Assembly: GCA_964441145.1 (NCBI GenBank)
Contig: CAYTUB010000136.1
Coordinates: forward strand, 1 to 6,129
DNA length: 6,129 bases
DNA from: SHLQ01 sp964441145
GTDB taxonomy: Bacteria; Actinomycetota; Acidimicrobiia; Acidimicrobiales; SHLQ01
Direction: 5' to 3'
Positions 5,648 to 6,129 of the stretch are shown piece by piece (the stretch's first letter is position 1; every line of letters starts with the position of its first letter). The notes beneath the pieces are model-generated. The model did no database searches. It was given only the letters and a program-made list of their open reading frames with translations, and was not told where the DNA came from. A program made the position numbers and the translations under genes.

Positions 5648-5676
5648 AAGCAAGTTCATCAAAATCTCCGGACCGA

Positions 5677-5689
5677 TAGACTGCGCCGA
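5677..5689 (+). promoter_or_regulatory. Putative -10 box for leaderless alaS mRNA
   Basis: TAGACT (5677-5682) ends 7 nt before ATG 5690, and nothing resembling a Shine-Dalgarno sequence lies in between or just upstream. A weak -35 candidate, TTCATC, is at 5655-5660 (16-nt spacer). A leaderless alaS transcript would leave no room for a 5' regulatory leader such as a T-box. Confidence 0.45.
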
Positions 5690-6129
5690 ATGGACGCAAA
5701 GCAGGTTCGTCGCACATTCACTGAGTTCTTCACCGAGCGCGGCCATGAGGCGGTGCCGTCGGCGAGTATCATCCCTCACGACGACACGCTGTTGTTTACC
5801 AACTCGGGCATGGTGCCGTTCAAGCCGTATTTCCAAGGGGTCGAGAAGCCCTCGTACAGTCGGGCGACGACGATCCAGAAGTGTGTTCGTGCGGGCGGTA
5901 AGCACAACGACCTCGACGAGGTCGGCAGGACGGCTCGCCATCTGACGTTCTTCGAGATGATGGGCAATTTCAGCTTCGGCGATTACTTCAAGGAAGATGC
6001 CATTCCCTTTGCATGGGATCTGCTTACCAACGGCCTTGGGCTCGACCCTGAGAAACTATGGATCACGGTCCACTTGACCGACGATGAGGCCGAAGAGATT
6101 TGGGCGACCAAGGTTGGGGTACCTCGCGA
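5690..6129 (+). CDS. alaS: Alanyl-tRNA synthetase, N-terminal part (runs off the window)
   Basis: AlaRS charges tRNA-Ala with alanine in the cytoplasm. The first 146 codons are present and open to the window edge, out of the roughly 870-900 usual for the family. They cover the front of the class II catalytic core: the N-terminal helix VRRTFTEFFTERGHEAVPS (6-24), motif 1 LLFTNSGMVPFKPYF (34-48), and motif 2 running from RATTIQKCVRAGGKHNDL (58-75) through GRTARHLTFFEMMGNFSFGDYF (79-100), with Arg67 as the expected ATP-contacting arginine. No residue looks out of place. The tRNA-recognition, editing and C-terminal domains lie beyond the window. The start at ATG 5690 gives the normal family N terminus, and TAGACT 7 nt upstream with no binding site suggests a leaderless message. 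It follows the rarA operon on the same strand, separated by a hairpin. Identification is certain. Confidence 0.97.
   Translation, partial: MDAKQVRRTFTEFFTERGHEAVPSASIIPHDDTLLFTNSGMVPFKPYFQGVEKPSYSRATTIQKCVRAGGKHNDLDEVGRTARHLTFFEMMGNFSFGDYFKEDAIPFAWDLLTNGLGLDPEKLWITVHLTDDEAEEIWATKVGVPR

Noticed and set aside
5609..5689. T-box or other riboswitch leader for alaS
   Set aside because: The space is only 81 bases, no T-box sequence is visible, and the promoter candidate sits directly before the start codon.
1..6129. CRISPR arrays, tRNA/rRNA genes, insertion sequences, phage or toxin-antitoxin genes
   Set aside because: None were seen; no spaced long repeats, transposase motifs or cloverleaf candidates stood out on either strand.

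Overview
The window reads as a chromosomal segment of a fairly GC-rich actinobacterium, with Acidimicrobiia-like lineages a reasonable guess. The support is the order rarA, then a small DUF6167-like gene, then alaS, which is typical of Actinomycetota, together with several starts that lack a Shine-Dalgarno sequence and look leaderless. The lineage is inferred from gene order and style, not from a search.

Layout. (1) Positions 1-1139, plus strand: the 3' two thirds of pyrE (orotate phosphoribosyltransferase), then a membrane-anchored DUF218 protein of the SanA/YdcF type. (2) Positions 1140-1199: a short convergent gap filled by a two-tier hairpin. (3) Positions 1200-2983, minus strand: a two-gene operon with an ATGA overlap, encoding a DUF318/YraQ-type permease with a His/Asp-rich N terminus and its usual partner, a DUF1980/TIGR03943 membrane protein (the B. 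subtilis YcgR/YcgQ pair). (4) Positions 2984-3141: a divergent control region with four GCTCTT elements spaced exactly 11 bp apart, the last of which is half of a perfect 7-1-7 palindrome. (5) Positions 3142-3876, plus strand: a secreted lipoprotein with an esterase-type alpha/beta hydrolase fold. (6) Positions 3952-5608, plus strand: rarA and an overlapping 120-codon gene resembling DUF6167. (7) From 5690 to the window edge: the 5' part of alaS.

The genes are mostly familiar. The pyrE, rarA and alaS parts are housekeeping (pyrimidine synthesis, replication-fork rescue, tRNA charging). The less charted part is the middle: a probable metal-related permease pair facing a lipoprotein hydrolase across an intergenic region whose helically phased direct repeats look like binding sites for an OmpR/PhoB-type response regulator. 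A second theme is that the permease, rarA and alaS each have a TANNNT box 6-7 nt before the start codon and no ribosome binding site, which suggests leaderless transcripts, whereas genes inside operons carry purine-rich binding sites.
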